A DNA stretch of 64,000 nt from Streptomyces bikiniensis (GTDB taxonomy: Bacteria > Actinomycetota > Actinomycetes > Streptomycetales > Streptomycetaceae), in NCBI GenBank assembly GCA_000716465.1, contig JNWL01000031.1, positions 12,694-76,693 on the forward strand. The letters are read 5' to 3'. A program made the translations under genes and the position numbers. Positions within the stretch are counted from its first letter, which is position 1. The number at the start of each line of letters is the position of its first letter. Shown one piece after another: positions 55,339 through 64,000 of this stretch. The notes beneath the pieces were generated by a model. The model did no database searches and had not been told where the DNA came from. It was given only the letters and a program-made list of their open reading frames with translations.

Positions 55339-55767
55339 GTCGATCCTTGCTCTGTCGGGACGCGCTCGCCTTGTGAGCGGGGTGCGCCCGGTGGGGGAGG
55401 CCGGCACCGGTGGAATCGGGGGACTCCGCCGGGATCCACGCCCCGGGGGCGCGTCGTCGCGTCCCGGGACCCGGCCCACAGGTCATTCGCCGTCGTCGAG
55501 GACGGCCGGGCCGGCCTCACGCAGAAAAGAGGACCCCGGCCCGCCTAGCCGACCGAAGGTCCCCGAATACCGCAACAGACGTCTCGCCACCATACGACAC
55601 GACACTGCCGGATATGAAAGGACTTGAGACATGGATCACAGGCGGAACTGCAACCGTACGGCTTCATTCGAAGGTCACACACAGGATGCCCACACGATCC
55701 ACAGGGTCCACCCCACCCCTGCGGATCCCACCCCGGACCGGGGGCGGTGCGGACTACCATCACCCCC
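55339..55767. other. 429-bp divergent gap with likely start-adjacent promoter
   Basis: The gap separates the POT gene from the response regulator and contains no supported gene. Near the regulator, TACCAT (55755-55760) fits a TAnnnT -10 hexamer ending 7 bases before the ATG, so transcription would begin at or next to the start codon (leaderless mRNA). No Shine-Dalgarno sequence precedes that ATG, which agrees. No convincing -35 is seen. Confidence 0.45.
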
Positions 55768-56445
55768 ATGACCCGTGTACTGCTCGCCGAGGACGACGCA
55801 TCCATCTCGGAACCGCTGGCCCGCGCCCTGCGGAGAGAGGGGTACGAGGTCGAGGTCCGCGAGGACGGCCCCACCGCCCTCGACGCCGGCCTCCAGGGCG
55901 GCGTCGACCTGGTCGTGCTCGACCTGGGCCTGCCCGGCATGGACGGCCTGGAGGTCGCCCGGCGGCTGCGCGCCGAGGGGCACGCGGTCCCCATCCTGGT
56001 CCTCACCGCGCGCGCCGACGAGGTCGACACCGTCGTCGGGCTCGACGCGGGCGCCGACGACTACGTCACCAAGCCCTTCCGGCTCGCCGAACTCCTCGCC
56101 CGGGTCCGGGCCCTGCTCCGGCGCGGCGCCACCGAGCCCGTCGCGGCCCCCTCCACCCACGGCGTGCGGATCGACGTCGAGTCCCACCGCGCCTGGATGG
56201 GGGACGAGGAGCTCCAGCTCACCGCCAAGGAGTTCGACCTGCTCCGGGTCCTCGTCCGGGACGCCGGCCGGGTCGTCACCCGCGACCAGCTGATGCGCGA
56301 GGTCTGGGACACCACCTGGTGGTCCTCCACCAAGACCCTCGACATGCACATCTCGTGGCTGCGCAAGAAGCTCGGCGACGACGCGGCGAACCCGCGCTAC
56401 ATCGCCACCGTACGCGGAGTCGGCTTCCGCTTCGAGAAGAGCTGA
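55768..56445 (+). CDS. OmpR/PhoB-family response regulator
   Basis: A 225-residue DNA-binding regulator. The receiver domain has the acidic pair in LAEDDASIS, the phospho-acceptor Asp52 in VVLDLGLPGMDG, Thr80 and Lys102 (YVTKPF). The winged-helix C-terminal domain shows the family's ELQLTAKEFDLLRVLVRDAGRVVTRDQLMREVWDTTWWSSTKTLDMHISWLRKKLGDDAANPRYIATVRGVGFRF. The ATG is chosen because it starts directly at the first strand; no RBS is present, so a leaderless start is likely. It is followed after 20 bp by its histidine kinase. Confidence 0.94.
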   Translation: MTRVLLAEDDASISEPLARALRREGYEVEVREDGPTALDAGLQGGVDLVVLDLGLPGMDGLEVARRLRAEGHAVPILVLTARADEVDTVVGLDAGADDYVTKPFRLAELLARVRALLRRGATEPVAAPSTHGVRIDVESHRAWMGDEELQLTAKEFDLLRVLVRDAGRVVTRDQLMREVWDTTWWSSTKTLDMHISWLRKKLGDDAANPRYIATVRGVGFRFEKS

Positions 56446-56465
56446 CCCCCGGAGAAAGAGCGTCC

Positions 56466-57737
56466 GTGCGCCGCCGTCTGATCAACTCCACGCTCGCCGT
56501 GGTCCTCGTCGTCATCGCCGTCTTCGGCGTCTCCCTCGTCATCGTCGAGACCCGCACGATCGCCGGCAGCGCCCAGGAGAGCGTGGACTCGGAGGCGCTG
56601 CGGATCGTCTCCATCGTGGACAGCCGGCTCATCGGCGGCGAGCCGGTCAACCCGGACATCCTCGCCGAGCAGAGCGGCGCCAAGCGGTACGCGCAGATCC
56701 TCATCCCCGGCCGCGACCCGATCTCCATCGGGGAACGGCCCGGGGGCGACGTCATCCGGGGCACCGCCGAGGGCGAGCGCGGCGAGACCGTGATCGTCGA
56801 GGAGTCCCGCTCGGCCGTCACCGCCGAGGTCGGCCGCACCCTCCTGATCATCGGCGCGGTGGCCCTGCTCGCCGTCGTCGCCGCCGTCCTCCTCGCCGTA
56901 CGGCAGGCCAACCGGCTCGCCTCCCCGCTCACCGACCTCGCGGAGACCGCCGAACGCCTCGGCTCCGGCGACCCGCGCCCCCGGCACAAGCGGTACGGGG
57001 TGCCCGAGCTGGACCGGGTCGCGGACGTCCTCGACGCCTCCGCCGAGCGGATCGCCCGGATGCTCACCGCCGAGCGCCGGCTCGCCGCCGACGCCTCCCA
57101 CCAGCTCCGCACGCCCCTCACCGCGCTCTCCATGCGCCTGGAGGAGGTCGCCCTCGCCGACGACCTGGACACGGTCAAGGAGGAGGCGACGATCGCGCTC
57201 ACCCAGGTCGAGCGGCTCACCGACGTCGTCGAACGGCTCCTCACCAACTCCCGCGACCCCCGCACCGGCTCCGCCGTCGCCTTCGACCTGGACGAGGTCG
57301 TCAAGCAGCAGATCGAGGAGTGGCGGCCGGCCTACCGCAGCGCGGGACGGGCCATCGTGCACTCGGGGAAGCAGGGGATGCGGGCCGTGGGCACCCCGGG
57401 CGCGGTCGCCCAGGTCCTCGCCGCCCTGATCGAGAACTCGCTCATGCACGGTGGCGGCACGGTCGCCCTGCGGACCCGGGTCACCGGCAACCAGTCCGTG
57501 ATCGAGGTCACCGACGAGGGGCCGGGCGTCCCGGCCGACCTCGGCGCGCGGATCTTCGAGCGGGCCGTCAGCGGCCGCAGCTCCACCGGCATCGGCCTGG
57601 CGGTCGCCCGCGACCTCGCGGAGGCGGACGGCGGACGCCTGGAACTCCTCCAGCAGCAGCCGCCGGTCTTCGCGCTCTTCCTGGGCCGCGAGGCCAGAAG
57701 CGTCTCGGACCGGCCGTCGGACCGCCCCGTACGGTGA
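56466..57737 (+). CDS. Sensor histidine kinase
   Basis: A 423-residue kinase with two membrane helices (about residues 5-25 and 122-145) enclosing an extracytoplasmic sensor of about 95 residues. The HAMP-like linker (RQANRLASPLTDLAETAERLGSGD) is followed by the HisKA domain with His212 in ADASHQLRTPLTALSMRLEEV, the N-box ALIENSLMHGGG, G1 DEGPGVP and G2 GIGLAVARDLAEADGGRLEL. The final 30 residues are a polar tail. GTG 56466 follows GGAGAAAGAG. It forms a two-component system with the upstream regulator; the signal is unknown. It converges with the GtrA gene. Confidence 0.93.
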   Translation: MRRRLINSTLAVVLVVIAVFGVSLVIVETRTIAGSAQESVDSEALRIVSIVDSRLIGGEPVNPDILAEQSGAKRYAQILIPGRDPISIGERPGGDVIRGTAEGERGETVIVEESRSAVTAEVGRTLLIIGAVALLAVVAAVLLAVRQANRLASPLTDLAETAERLGSGDPRPRHKRYGVPELDRVADVLDASAERIARMLTAERRLAADASHQLRTPLTALSMRLEEVALADDLDTVKEEATIALTQVERLTDVVERLLTNSRDPRTGSAVAFDLDEVVKQQIEEWRPAYRSAGRAIVHSGKQGMRAVGTPGAVAQVLAALIENSLMHGGGTVALRTRVTGNQSVIEVTDEGPGVPADLGARIFERAVSGRSSTGIGLAVARDLAEADGGRLELLQQQPPVFALFLGREARSVSDRPSDRPVR

Positions 57738-57749
57738 GGACGGGCCCGG

Positions 57750-58268
57750 TCAGACCCGGTCGGGCTGGCGGCGGGTCGCCTGCCGCGGCGGCGCCTGCTC
57801 CAGGAACGATTCGGCGGTCTGCACCGCCTCCTTCGCCGGCAGGGCGCGGAAGACCCAGGTGCGGTACGACCAGAAGCGGAACAGGGTCGCGATCCCGATC
57901 CCGAAGAACTTGAAGAAGTTGCTGGCCAGGGGCCCGTCCCAGCCGAAGCCGTACGTCGCCGTGTAGAGCAGCCCGTTCTGGATCACCAGGCCGATCAGGC
58001 TGAAGACCAGGAAGAGGGACATCTCCTTGGTGCGCCTGCTCTTGTCCCGGTCGCGGTAGGTGAAGTACCGGAACCCGACGTAGTTGAACGCGATCGCGAC
58101 CACGGTGGCGATGACGCTCGCCCGCACGACGGGCAGGTCCGTGAAGTGGCGCACGAGGTTGAAGACCCCGAGGTCCACCAGGACCCCCACGGCCCCCACG
58201 GCGCCGAACTTCGCGACCTCGCGGAAGAGCCGGTCGAGTCGCGCGCGCAGCGCGCCGGGTTCACTCAT
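57750..58268 (-). CDS. GtrA-family membrane protein
   Basis: A 172-residue protein with four helices and the GtrA core: EVAKFGAVGAVGVLVDLGVFNLVRHF, ATVVAIAFNYVGFRYFTYRDRD, then two more helices ending FFGIGIATLFRFWSYRTWVF. GtrA-like proteins are thought to flip or present undecaprenyl-phosphate-linked sugars for cell-wall glycan glycosylation. ATG 58268 is the likely start, although the RBS is weak. Divergent from purK by 199 bp; it could serve the glycan genes encoded 6 kb away, but this is only a possibility. Confidence 0.88.
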   Translation of the reverse strand: MSEPGALRARLDRLFREVAKFGAVGAVGVLVDLGVFNLVRHFTDLPVVRASVIATVVAIAFNYVGFRYFTYRDRDKSRRTKEMSLFLVFSLIGLVIQNGLLYTATYGFGWDGPLASNFFKFFGIGIATLFRFWSYRTWVFRALPAKEAVQTAESFLEQAPPRQATRRQPDRV

Positions 58269-58412
58269 GGTGATGGCTCTGTCCCGTCCGTCCGGGTGAC
58301 GCCCGGGTGACGTCAACCAGTCCATGCTAACCAGGGCCCCCGGCACATGCCGATGGACCGCGTGAACCATGGCCGAACCTCACCCCCGCCGCGTCCGCCG
58401 CAAGGGCCCCCT

Positions 58413-58426
58413 TGTGTCAAGACACA
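58413..58426. promoter_or_regulatory. Palindrome TGTGTC-AA-GACACA between gtrA and purK
   Basis: A perfect 6+2+6 inverted repeat 42 bp before the purK start. A TAnnnT hexamer (TACCCT, 58456-58461) lies 6 bases before the GTG and could give a nearly leaderless purK mRNA. The palindrome would sit near the -35 region of that promoter. Confidence 0.45.
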
Positions 58427-58467
58427 GGTGGACGAGTGTTCCCCGATGGTGCGGATACCCTAAGAGG

Positions 58468-59607
58468 GTGACGTTTCCGGTAGTCGGCATGGTCGGTGGC
58501 GGACAGCTCGCCCGTATGACCCACGAGGCGGGCATCCCCCTCGGCATCAAGTTCAAGCTCCTCAGTGACACTCCGCAGGACTCCGCGGCCCAGGTGGTGA
58601 GCGAGGTCGTCATCGGCGACTACCGCGACCTGGACACGCTGCGTGACTTCGCGCGCGGATGCGACGTGATCACCTTCGATCACGAGCACGTCCCCACCGA
58701 GCACCTGCGCGCCCTGGAGGCGGACGGCATCCTCGTCCGGCCGGGGCCCGACGCGCTGGTGCACGCGCAGGACAAGGGGGTGATGCGCGCCCGGCTCGAC
58801 GCGATCGGCGCGCCGAGCCCGCGCCACCGCATCGTCGCGGACCCCGCGGACGCGGAGGCCTTCGCGGCCGAGGTCGGGGGCTTCCCGATCATTCTCAAGA
58901 CCGTGCGCGGCGGCTACGACGGCAAGGGCGTCTGGTTCGTGCGTTCGCCCGAGGGCGCCCGCGACCCCTTCCTGGCGGGCGTGCCCGTCCTCGCGGAGGA
59001 GAAGGTCGACTTCACGCGCGAGCTGGCGGCCAACATCGTCCGCTCCCCGCACGGCCAGGCCGTCGCCTACCCGGTCGTGGAGTCCCGCCAGGTCGACGGC
59101 GTCTGCGACACCGTGATCGCGCCCGCCCCCGGCCTGTCCGAGGAGCTGTCCGGGCAGGCCCAGGAGCTGGCGCTGCGGATCGCCCGGGAGCTGGGCGTCG
59201 TCGGCCACCTCGCCGTGGAGCTGTTCGAGACCGCGGACGGCCGCATCCTCGTCAACGAGCTGGCGATGCGCCCGCACAACTCCGGCCACTGGACCCAGGA
59301 CGGCGCGATCACCTCGCAGTTCGCCAACCACGTCCGGGCGGTCCTCGACCTGCCCCTCGGCGATCCGCGCCCGCGCGCGCCGTGGACCGTGATGTGCAAC
59401 GTCCTGGGCGGCGACTACCCGGACATGTACTCCGCGTACCTGCACTGCATGGCCAGGGACCCGCAGCTCAAGATCCACATGTACGGCAAGGACGTGAAGC
59501 CCGGACGCAAGGTGGGCCACGTCAACACCTACGGCGACGACCTGGACGAGGTGCTGGAGCGCGCCCGCCACGCCGCCGGCTACCTGCGAGGGACGATCAC
59601 CGAATGA
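58468..59607 (+). CDS. purK: 5-(carboxyamino)imidazole ribonucleotide synthase
   Basis: PurK uses ATP and bicarbonate to carboxylate AIR to N5-CAIR in purine synthesis. The 379-residue ATP-grasp enzyme has the N-terminal [24 protein letters not shown], the [11 protein letters not shown] block, the Gly-rich loop [16 protein letters not shown], and the metal-binding [40 protein letters not shown] 58468 starts directly before the first strand. Its stop overlaps the purE start (ATGA), as expected for the two successive enzymes of the pathway. Confidence 0.96.
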   Translation: MTFPVVGMVGGGQLARMTHEAGIPLGIKFKLLSDTPQDSAAQVVSEVVIGDYRDLDTLRDFARGCDVITFDHEHVPTEHLRALEADGILVRPGPDALVHAQDKGVMRARLDAIGAPSPRHRIVADPADAEAFAAEVGGFPIILKTVRGGYDGKGVWFVRSPEGARDPFLAGVPVLAEEKVDFTRELAANIVRSPHGQAVAYPVVESRQVDGVCDTVIAPAPGLSEELSGQAQELALRIARELGVVGHLAVELFETADGRILVNELAMRPHNSGHWTQDGAITSQFANHVRAVLDLPLGDPRPRAPWTVMCNVLGGDYPDMYSAYLHCMARDPQLKIHMYGKDVKPGRKVGHVNTYGDDLDEVLERARHAAGYLRGTITE

Positions 59608-60131
59608 GCACCAGCCCCGTCGTCGGCATCGTCATGGGTTCGGACTCCGACTGGCCCGTCATGGAGGCCGCCGCCCAGGCCCTGGACGAGTTCGAGATCC
59701 CGTACGAGGTCGACGTCGTCTCCGCGCACCGCATGCCGCGCGAGATGATCGCGTACGGCGAGGAGGCCGCCGGGCGCGGGCTCAGGGCGATCGTCGCGGG
59801 CGCGGGCGGCGCCGCCCACCTGCCCGGCATGCTCGCCTCCGTCACCCCGCTGCCCGTCATCGGCGTGCCCGTGCCGCTGAAGTACCTCGACGGCATGGAC
59901 TCGCTGCTCTCCATCGTGCAGATGCCGGCCGGCGTCCCGGTCGCCACGGTCTCCGTCGGCGGCGCCCGCAACGCTGGCCTGCTCGCGGCCCGGATCCTCG
60001 CCGCGCACGACCCGGCGCTGCTCGACCGGATGCGCGCCTTCCAGCAGGAGCTGAACGACCAGGCGACGGAGAAGGGCAAGCGGCTGCGGGCCAAGGTCGA
60101 GGGCGCCGAGTCCTTCGGCTTCGCCCGGTGA
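59604..60131 (+). CDS. purE: N5-CAIR mutase
   Basis: PurE moves the carboxyl group of N5-CAIR to C4, giving CAIR. The 175-residue protein has [25 protein letters not shown], the substrate loop [16 protein letters not shown], the [15 protein letters not shown] and the [27 protein letters not shown] typical of class I PurE (mutase form). It overlaps purK at its start and the dipeptidase gene at its end (GTGA), forming a tight three-gene operon. Confidence 0.97.
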   Translation: MSTSPVVGIVMGSDSDWPVMEAAAQALDEFEIPYEVDVVSAHRMPREMIAYGEEAAGRGLRAIVAGAGGAAHLPGMLASVTPLPVIGVPVPLKYLDGMDSLLSIVQMPAGVPVATVSVGGARNAGLLAARILAAHDPALLDRMRAFQQELNDQATEKGKRLRAKVEGAESFGFAR

Positions 60132-61330
60132 CCGCCGCCGACCGCCTCGCAGAGGCGCGCGAGCTGCTCGCCGACCACCCCGTGGCGGACGGCCACAACG
60201 ACCTGCCGTGGGCCCTGCGCGAGCACGTGCGCTACGACCTGGACCGCATGGACATCGCGGCCGACCAGACCGGCGCGCTCCACACCGACCTGGCCCGGCT
60301 GCGGGCCGGCGGCGTCGGCGCCCAGTTCTGGTCGGTGTACGTGCCCTGCCGGTTCACCGGGGACGACGCGGTCAGCGCCACCCTGGAGCAGATCGACGTG
60401 GTCGACCAGCTCCTGGAGCGGTACGCCGCCGACCTCGCGCCCGCCCTGACGGCGGACGACATGGAGGCGGCCCGGAAGCAGGGCCGCATCGCCTCCCTCA
60501 AGGGGGCCGAGGGCGGCCACTCGATCAACAACTCCCTCGCCACCCTGCGCGCGCTGCACGCCCTGGGCGTGCGCTACATGACGCTCACCCACAACGACAA
60601 CAACGACTGGGCGGACTCGGCGACCGACGACCCCGGCGTCGGCGGCCTCTCCGCCTTCGGCCGGCAGGTCGTCCGCGAGATGAACCGCTCCGGCATGCTG
60701 GTCGACCTCTCGCACGTGGCCGCCACGACCATGCGGGACGCCCTGGACGCCACCGCCGCGCCGGTGGTCTTCTCGCACTCCTCGGCCCGTGCCGTCTGCG
60801 ACCACCCGCGCAACGTGCCGGACGACGTCCTGGAGCGGCTGCCCGCCAACGGCGGCGTCGCGATGGCCACCTTCGTGCCCAAGTTCATCCTCCCGGCGGC
60901 CGTCGAGTGGACCGCCCGGGCGGACGAGAACCTGCGGGAGCACGGCTTCGACCACCTCGACACCACCGCCGGGGCGATGGCGCTGCACCGCGCCTTCGAG
61001 GAGGCGAACCCGCGCCCGGTGGCCACCGCCGCCACGGTCGCCGACCACCTCGACCACATGCGCGAGGTCGCCGGCATCGACCACGTCGGCATCGGCGGCG
61101 ACTACGACGGCACGGCCTTCACGCCGTCGGGCCTGGACGACGTCGCCGGCTATCCGAACCTGATCGCGGAGCTGCTGCACCGCGGCTGGTCGCGCCCGGA
61201 CCTGGCCAAGCTGACCTGGTCCAACGCGGTCCGCGTCCTGCGCGACGCGGAGGACGTCTCCCGCGACCTGAGGGACCGCACGGCCCCCTCGAACGCGACG
61301 ATCGAGTCCCTGGACGGCCGGACGGCCTGA
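60128..61330 (+). CDS. Membrane-dipeptidase-type peptidase (M19)
   Basis: A 400-residue zinc dipeptidase of family M19. Metal ligands are visible in [10 protein letters not shown] (His, Asp), [11 protein letters not shown] (bridging Glu), the two histidines in [21 protein letters not shown], and Asp in GIGGDYDG. There is no signal peptide, so it is cytoplasmic, unlike mammalian renal dipeptidase. It likely hydrolyses D- or L-dipeptides; bacterial relatives recycle peptides. The GTG overlaps purE, an arrangement I recall in S. coelicolor (SCO3058-SCO3060). Confidence 0.92.
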   Translation: MTAADRLAEARELLADHPVADGHNDLPWALREHVRYDLDRMDIAADQTGALHTDLARLRAGGVGAQFWSVYVPCRFTGDDAVSATLEQIDVVDQLLERYAADLAPALTADDMEAARKQGRIASLKGAEGGHSINNSLATLRALHALGVRYMTLTHNDNNDWADSATDDPGVGGLSAFGRQVVREMNRSGMLVDLSHVAATTMRDALDATAAPVVFSHSSARAVCDHPRNVPDDVLERLPANGGVAMATFVPKFILPAAVEWTARADENLREHGFDHLDTTAGAMALHRAFEEANPRPVATAATVADHLDHMREVAGIDHVGIGGDYDGTAFTPSGLDDVAGYPNLIAELLHRGWSRPDLAKLTWSNAVRVLRDAEDVSRDLRDRTAPSNATIESLDGRTA

Positions 61331-61336
61331 CCGCTC

Positions 61337-61717
61337 CTACCGGTCCACGCAGAGGCAGAACGGGTGCCCGACCGGGTCCGCGTACACGCGGAAGTCACGG
61401 TCGGGCCCGCCCGCGTCGAGCAGCTTGGCGCCGAGCGCGAGGACCTGCTCCTCGCCCCGGTCGAGGTCGTCCACGGTCAGGTCCAGGTGGAACTGCTGCC
61501 CGCCCTCCTCCTCGGGCCAGCGCGGCGCGACGTACCCGGAGACCTCCTGGAAGGCGAGCTGGGTGCCGTCATGCCCGGAGAGCATCACCCAGGAGTCCCC
61601 CTCCTCGGAGTCCGAGGAGGTACGGGGCGAACCGCCGAGGATCCCGGCGTAGAAGGTGGCGAGGGACATCGGGTCGGGACAGTCCAGGACGACGGACCGC
61701 AGCGTGGCGACGGGCAT
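61337..61717 (-). CDS. VOC-superfamily (glyoxalase-like) protein
   Basis: A 126-residue VOC protein: LRSVVLDCPDPMSLATFYAGILGGSPR, WVMLSGHDGTQLAFQEVSGYVAPRWPEEEGGQQFHLDLTVDDLDRGEEQVLALGAKLL, then RVYADPVGHPFCLCVD. The last motif (DPxGHPFCL) is typical of the glyoxalase_6 subgroup widespread in Streptomyces. The substrate is unknown. ATG 61717 has GAAAGAGGAGAG upstream. It converges on the dipeptidase gene 6 bp away. Confidence 0.88.
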   Translation of the reverse strand: MPVATLRSVVLDCPDPMSLATFYAGILGGSPRTSSDSEEGDSWVMLSGHDGTQLAFQEVSGYVAPRWPEEEGGQQFHLDLTVDDLDRGEEQVLALGAKLLDAGGPDRDFRVYADPVGHPFCLCVDR

Positions 61718-61829
61718 GGCTCTCCTCTTTCGCAGGGGCTCCGCGCGGGTTCCGCGGAAGCGGGGGTGTTCTCCTGACCCCGCCTACCCACTCGGATGCC
61801 CGGTAAGGCTCCACGGCCCCGGACAGGCC

Positions 61830-62396
61830 CTAGCCCTCCAGGAGTTCCAGTTCCGCGTCCGTGAACCGGGCGGCGCAGGCGTCCTCCGTGGCCGTGATCG
61901 CGGTCATGCGGAAGACGTCCGCGTCGGTGTGCCGGGCGAAGAGGGTCCACCCCCGCTTCTTGTACTGGGCCGTGAGCACGAAGCCGTCCTCGCCGACCGG
62001 TGTCCGCTCGACGGGCCTGTGCTCCTTCCAGCCGCGCTCCGCGAGGGCCGCGAGGACGCCCCGGAACTGCCGCTCCGCCTCGCCGGGCTCCAGGTCGCCG
62101 GCCGCACGCACGGCCGAGCAGGCCGCCATCCGGTCCGCCACGTCCTTCCGCTTCCGCGCCTCCTCGGTGGCCGGACCGCCGGACGGGCCCTCCGGCTCCG
62201 GGGACTCCGGCTTCGCTCCACCGGGCAGCCCGGCGGCCTCGCCGGCCGCGTCCAGGTCCGCCTGGGCGGCCTCCCTGCCGAAGACGGCCGGGCCCTTCGA
62301 GCCGCCCTCCGACCCGCCGCCGCACCCGGTGACGAGCACCGCTCCGACGGCCACGGCGGCCATCGTCCGTACGAATCCGCCCATGGCGGTGCGCAT
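61830..62396 (-). CDS. Putative lipoprotein of unknown function
   Basis: A 188-residue exported protein. The signal peptide ends in the lipobox LVTGC (Cys25), followed by a Gly/Ser tether. The mature part contains a conserved-looking pair of cysteines (MAACSAVR and TEDACAAR), suggesting a disulfide, and ends in a helix. I recognise no domain; I recall similar small lipoproteins in Streptomyces. ATG 62396 has GGGGGGACAG upstream. The gap between this gene and the VOC gene (61718-61829) contains a CCGGACAGGCCCT stretch matching the end of the 23.4-kb inverted-repeat element. Confidence 0.72.
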   Translation of the reverse strand: MRTAMGGFVRTMAAVAVGAVLVTGCGGGSEGGSKGPAVFGREAAQADLDAAGEAAGLPGGAKPESPEPEGPSGGPATEEARKRKDVADRMAACSAVRAAGDLEPGEAERQFRGVLAALAERGWKEHRPVERTPVGEDGFVLTAQYKKRGWTLFARHTDADVFRMTAITATEDACAARFTDAELELLEG

Positions 62397-62432
62397 GTAC
62401 TGTCCCCCCGGTCGTCCCCCGGTTTTCCGGCG

Positions 62433-63758
62433 CTACGCCCGCGGACGCCCCATCGCCCGGTACGTCCAGCCCGCCGCCCGCCACCGCGCCGCGTCCAGCG
62501 CGTTGCGGCCGTCCAGGACGATCCGGGCGGAGACGGCCTCGCCCAGCTCCGCCGGGTCCAGTTCGCGGAACTCGCGCCACTCCGTCAGGTGCAGCACCAC
62601 GTCCGCCCCGCGCACGGCCTCCAGGGCCGAGTCCGCGTACCCCAGGGTCGGGAAGAGGCGGCGGGCGTTCTCCATGCCCTTCGGGTCGTAGACGGTGACC
62701 TGGCCGCCCTGGAGGTGTATCTGCCCGGCCACGTTCAGCGCGGGGGAGTCGCGGACGTCGTCCGAGTCCGGCTTGAAGGTGGCGCCGAGGACGGCGACCC
62801 GGCGGCCCAGGAAGGAGTTCCCGCCCAGGGCCTCGCGGGCCATCTCGACCATCTGGCCGCGCCGCCGCATGTTGATGGAGTCGATCTCGCGGAGGAAGGT
62901 CAGCGCCTGGTCGGCGCCCAGCTCGCCCGCCCGGGCCATGAACGCCCGGATGTCCTTCGGCAGACAGCCGCCGCCGAAGCCGATCCCGGCCCGCAGGAAC
63001 TTGGCGCCGATCCGGTCGTCGTGCCCGATGGCCTCCGCCAGCTTGGCGACGTCGCCGTCGGCGGCCTCGCAGACCTCGGCCATCGCGTTGATGAAGGAGA
63101 TCTTGGTGGCGAGGAAGGAGTTCGCGGCGGTCTTCACCAGCTCGGCGGTCGGGAAGTCGGTCACGACGAACGGCGAGCCCTCCCCGACCGGCACCGCGTA
63201 CACCTCGCGCAGCAGCTTCTCGGCCCGCTCGCCGCGCACGCCGACCACGATCCGGTCCGGGTGCAGGGTGTCGTCCACGGCGAAGCCCTCCCGCAGGAAC
63301 TCGGGGTTCCAGGCCAGCTCGACCCCGGCCGGGAGCAGGGCCGCGAGCCGCTCGGCCGAGCCGACGGGCACGGTCGACTTGCCGACGACCAGGGCCCCTT
63401 CCCGTACGACCCCGGCGAGGGAGGCGAAGGCGGCGTCCACGTAACTCATGTCACAGGCGTACTCGCCGTGCTTCTGCGGGGTGTTCACGCAGACGAAGTG
63501 CACGTCGCCGAAGGCGCCGACCTCCTCCCAGGAGGTGGTGAACCGCAGCCGGCCGCTCGACCCCTCGATGCCCGCCACGTGCTTCGCGAGCAGCTCTTCG
63601 AGCCCCGGCTCGTACATCGGGACCCGGCCGGAGGACAGCAGCTCGATCTTCTCGGGCACGACGTCGAGCCCCAGCACCTCGAAGCCCAGCTCCGCCATGG
63701 CCGCGGCGTGCGTGGCGCCGAGGTAGCCGGTGCCGATCACGGTGATCTTGAGGGCCAT
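62433..63758 (-). CDS. ugd: UDP-glucose 6-dehydrogenase
   Basis: A 441-residue enzyme oxidising UDP-glucose to UDP-glucuronate with two NAD. It has the N-terminal Rossmann motif KITVIGTGYLGATHAAAMAELGFEVLGLD, the VCVNTPQK block, KSTVPVGSAERLA, the substrate-binding NPEFLREG, the central FVVTDFPTAELVKTAANSFLATKISFINAMAEVCEA, and the catalytic Cys265 in GFGGGCLPKDIRAF. The C-terminal domain has VAVLGATFKPDSDDVRDSPAL. UDP-glucuronate could supply capsular or teichuronic-type polymers, including that of the 41-51 kb genes, though they are 11 kb away. ATG 63758 follows CTGGAG. Confidence 0.96.
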   Translation of the reverse strand: MALKITVIGTGYLGATHAAAMAELGFEVLGLDVVPEKIELLSSGRVPMYEPGLEELLAKHVAGIEGSSGRLRFTTSWEEVGAFGDVHFVCVNTPQKHGEYACDMSYVDAAFASLAGVVREGALVVGKSTVPVGSAERLAALLPAGVELAWNPEFLREGFAVDDTLHPDRIVVGVRGERAEKLLREVYAVPVGEGSPFVVTDFPTAELVKTAANSFLATKISFINAMAEVCEAADGDVAKLAEAIGHDDRIGAKFLRAGIGFGGGCLPKDIRAFMARAGELGADQALTFLREIDSINMRRRGQMVEMAREALGGNSFLGRRVAVLGATFKPDSDDVRDSPALNVAGQIHLQGGQVTVYDPKGMENARRLFPTLGYADSALEAVRGADVVLHLTEWREFRELDPAELGEAVSARIVLDGRNALDAARWRAAGWTYRAMGRPRA

Positions 63759-63849
63759 GCGGTACTCCAGGGGGGTCGGGCGGAATGCCTGCCCGAGCAT
63801 AGCCGTGCCCTGGTCGGGGGCTCGGGCACGCCCTACCATTTGGGTTACT

Positions 63850-63861
63850 TAACGGTAGTTA
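63850..63861 (+). promoter_or_regulatory. Inverted repeat TAAC-GGTA-GTTA before the acyl-CoA dehydrogenase gene
   Basis: A small perfect dyad in a locally AT-rich patch (GGTTACTTAACGGTAGTTAGC) 22 bp before the start codon. It is a candidate operator for a fatty-acid regulator; the binding protein is unknown. Confidence 0.35.
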
Positions 63862-63883
63862 GCAAGCGTGGGAGTGAGTGAGC

Positions 63884-64000
63884 GTGGCAGGTTCTCGCGA
63901 TTTCGATCTGTACCGTCCTTCGGAGGAGCACGACATGCTCCGGGAGTCGGTGCGTGCGCTGGCGGAGGCGAAGATCGCGCCGTTCGCGGCGGCGGTGGAC
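63884..64000 (+). CDS. Acyl-CoA dehydrogenase, N-terminal part (truncated by window end)
   Basis: The frame from GTG 63884 (GGGAGTGAG upstream) reads VAGSRDFDLYRPSEEHDMLRESVRALAEAKIAPFAAAVD to the end of the window. The E-x-x-x-L-R-x-x-V-R and the IAPFAAxxD pattern is the N-terminal helical domain of acyl-CoA dehydrogenases. Only 39 residues are visible, so the catalytic Glu and FAD site cannot be checked. Confidence 0.75.
   Translation, partial: MAGSRDFDLYRPSEEHDMLRESVRALAEAKIAPFAAAVD

Overview
The window is a roughly 73% G+C chromosome segment from a Streptomyces (or a very close relative). The evidence is the extreme GC3 bias, frequent GTG and TTG starts, stop/start overlaps of the ATGA or GTGA kind, two Rpf-type muralytic enzymes, a DivIC-DUF501-Ppx block after enolase, and a tRNA-Leu with anticodon UAA, the bldA tRNA of this genus. 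From memory, gene order follows the region around SCO3050-SCO3100 of S. coelicolor. No search was run, so this synteny is recollection.

Layout. 1-5.2 kb: end of a GNAT gene, VanZ and YfhO-type membrane proteins, a SurA-like lipoprotein and MazG. 5.3-12.9 kb: a cytochrome P450, two Rpf/LysM cell-wall hydrolases (the second behind a clear ydaO/c-di-AMP riboswitch), enolase, DivIC/FtsB, DUF501 and Ppx/GppA. 13.3-19.7 kb: type II NADH dehydrogenase, a cyclopropane-fatty-acid-synthase-like methyltransferase and a two-gene ABC transporter. 20.0 kb: bldA. 20.4-28.8 kb: a DUF2079 membrane protein, a Bax-inhibitor-1-like protein, two conserved hypotheticals, thiolase, an SGNH hydrolase and a CBS-domain cystathionine beta-synthase. 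29.2-34.3 kb: an RpiR-type regulator, a roadblock/DUF4388 gene set, a START-like protein and a PLP decarboxylase. 34.5-40.0 kb: a histidine-utilisation operon (hutU, an M20 amidohydrolase, hutF, hutI). 40.1-40.9 kb: a VOC protein and a small hypothetical.

41.1-51.5 kb is a glycan/exopolysaccharide set: CelD-type GNAT, GT2, polysaccharide deacetylase, a polytopic GT-C-like protein, a DUF1616-like protein and a GH26 glycosidase on the plus strand, facing a flippase and a DegT aminotransferase on the minus strand. It looks like an accessory block between otherwise conserved genes. 51.7-64.0 kb: a SigB/F/G-family sigma factor divergent from an anti-anti-sigma and an anti-sigma kinase, a POT peptide transporter, a two-component system, GtrA, purK-purE, a dipeptidase, a VOC protein, a lipoprotein, UDP-glucose dehydrogenase and the start of an acyl-CoA dehydrogenase.

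A theme is development and envelope: bldA, Rpf enzymes under c-di-AMP control, DivIC, a stress-type sigma switch and envelope glycan genes lie together. The least expected structures are non-coding or repeat-derived: a palindromic repeat inside hutI, a 165-bp nested inverted-repeat element, and 14-, 16- and 18-bp tandem arrays.
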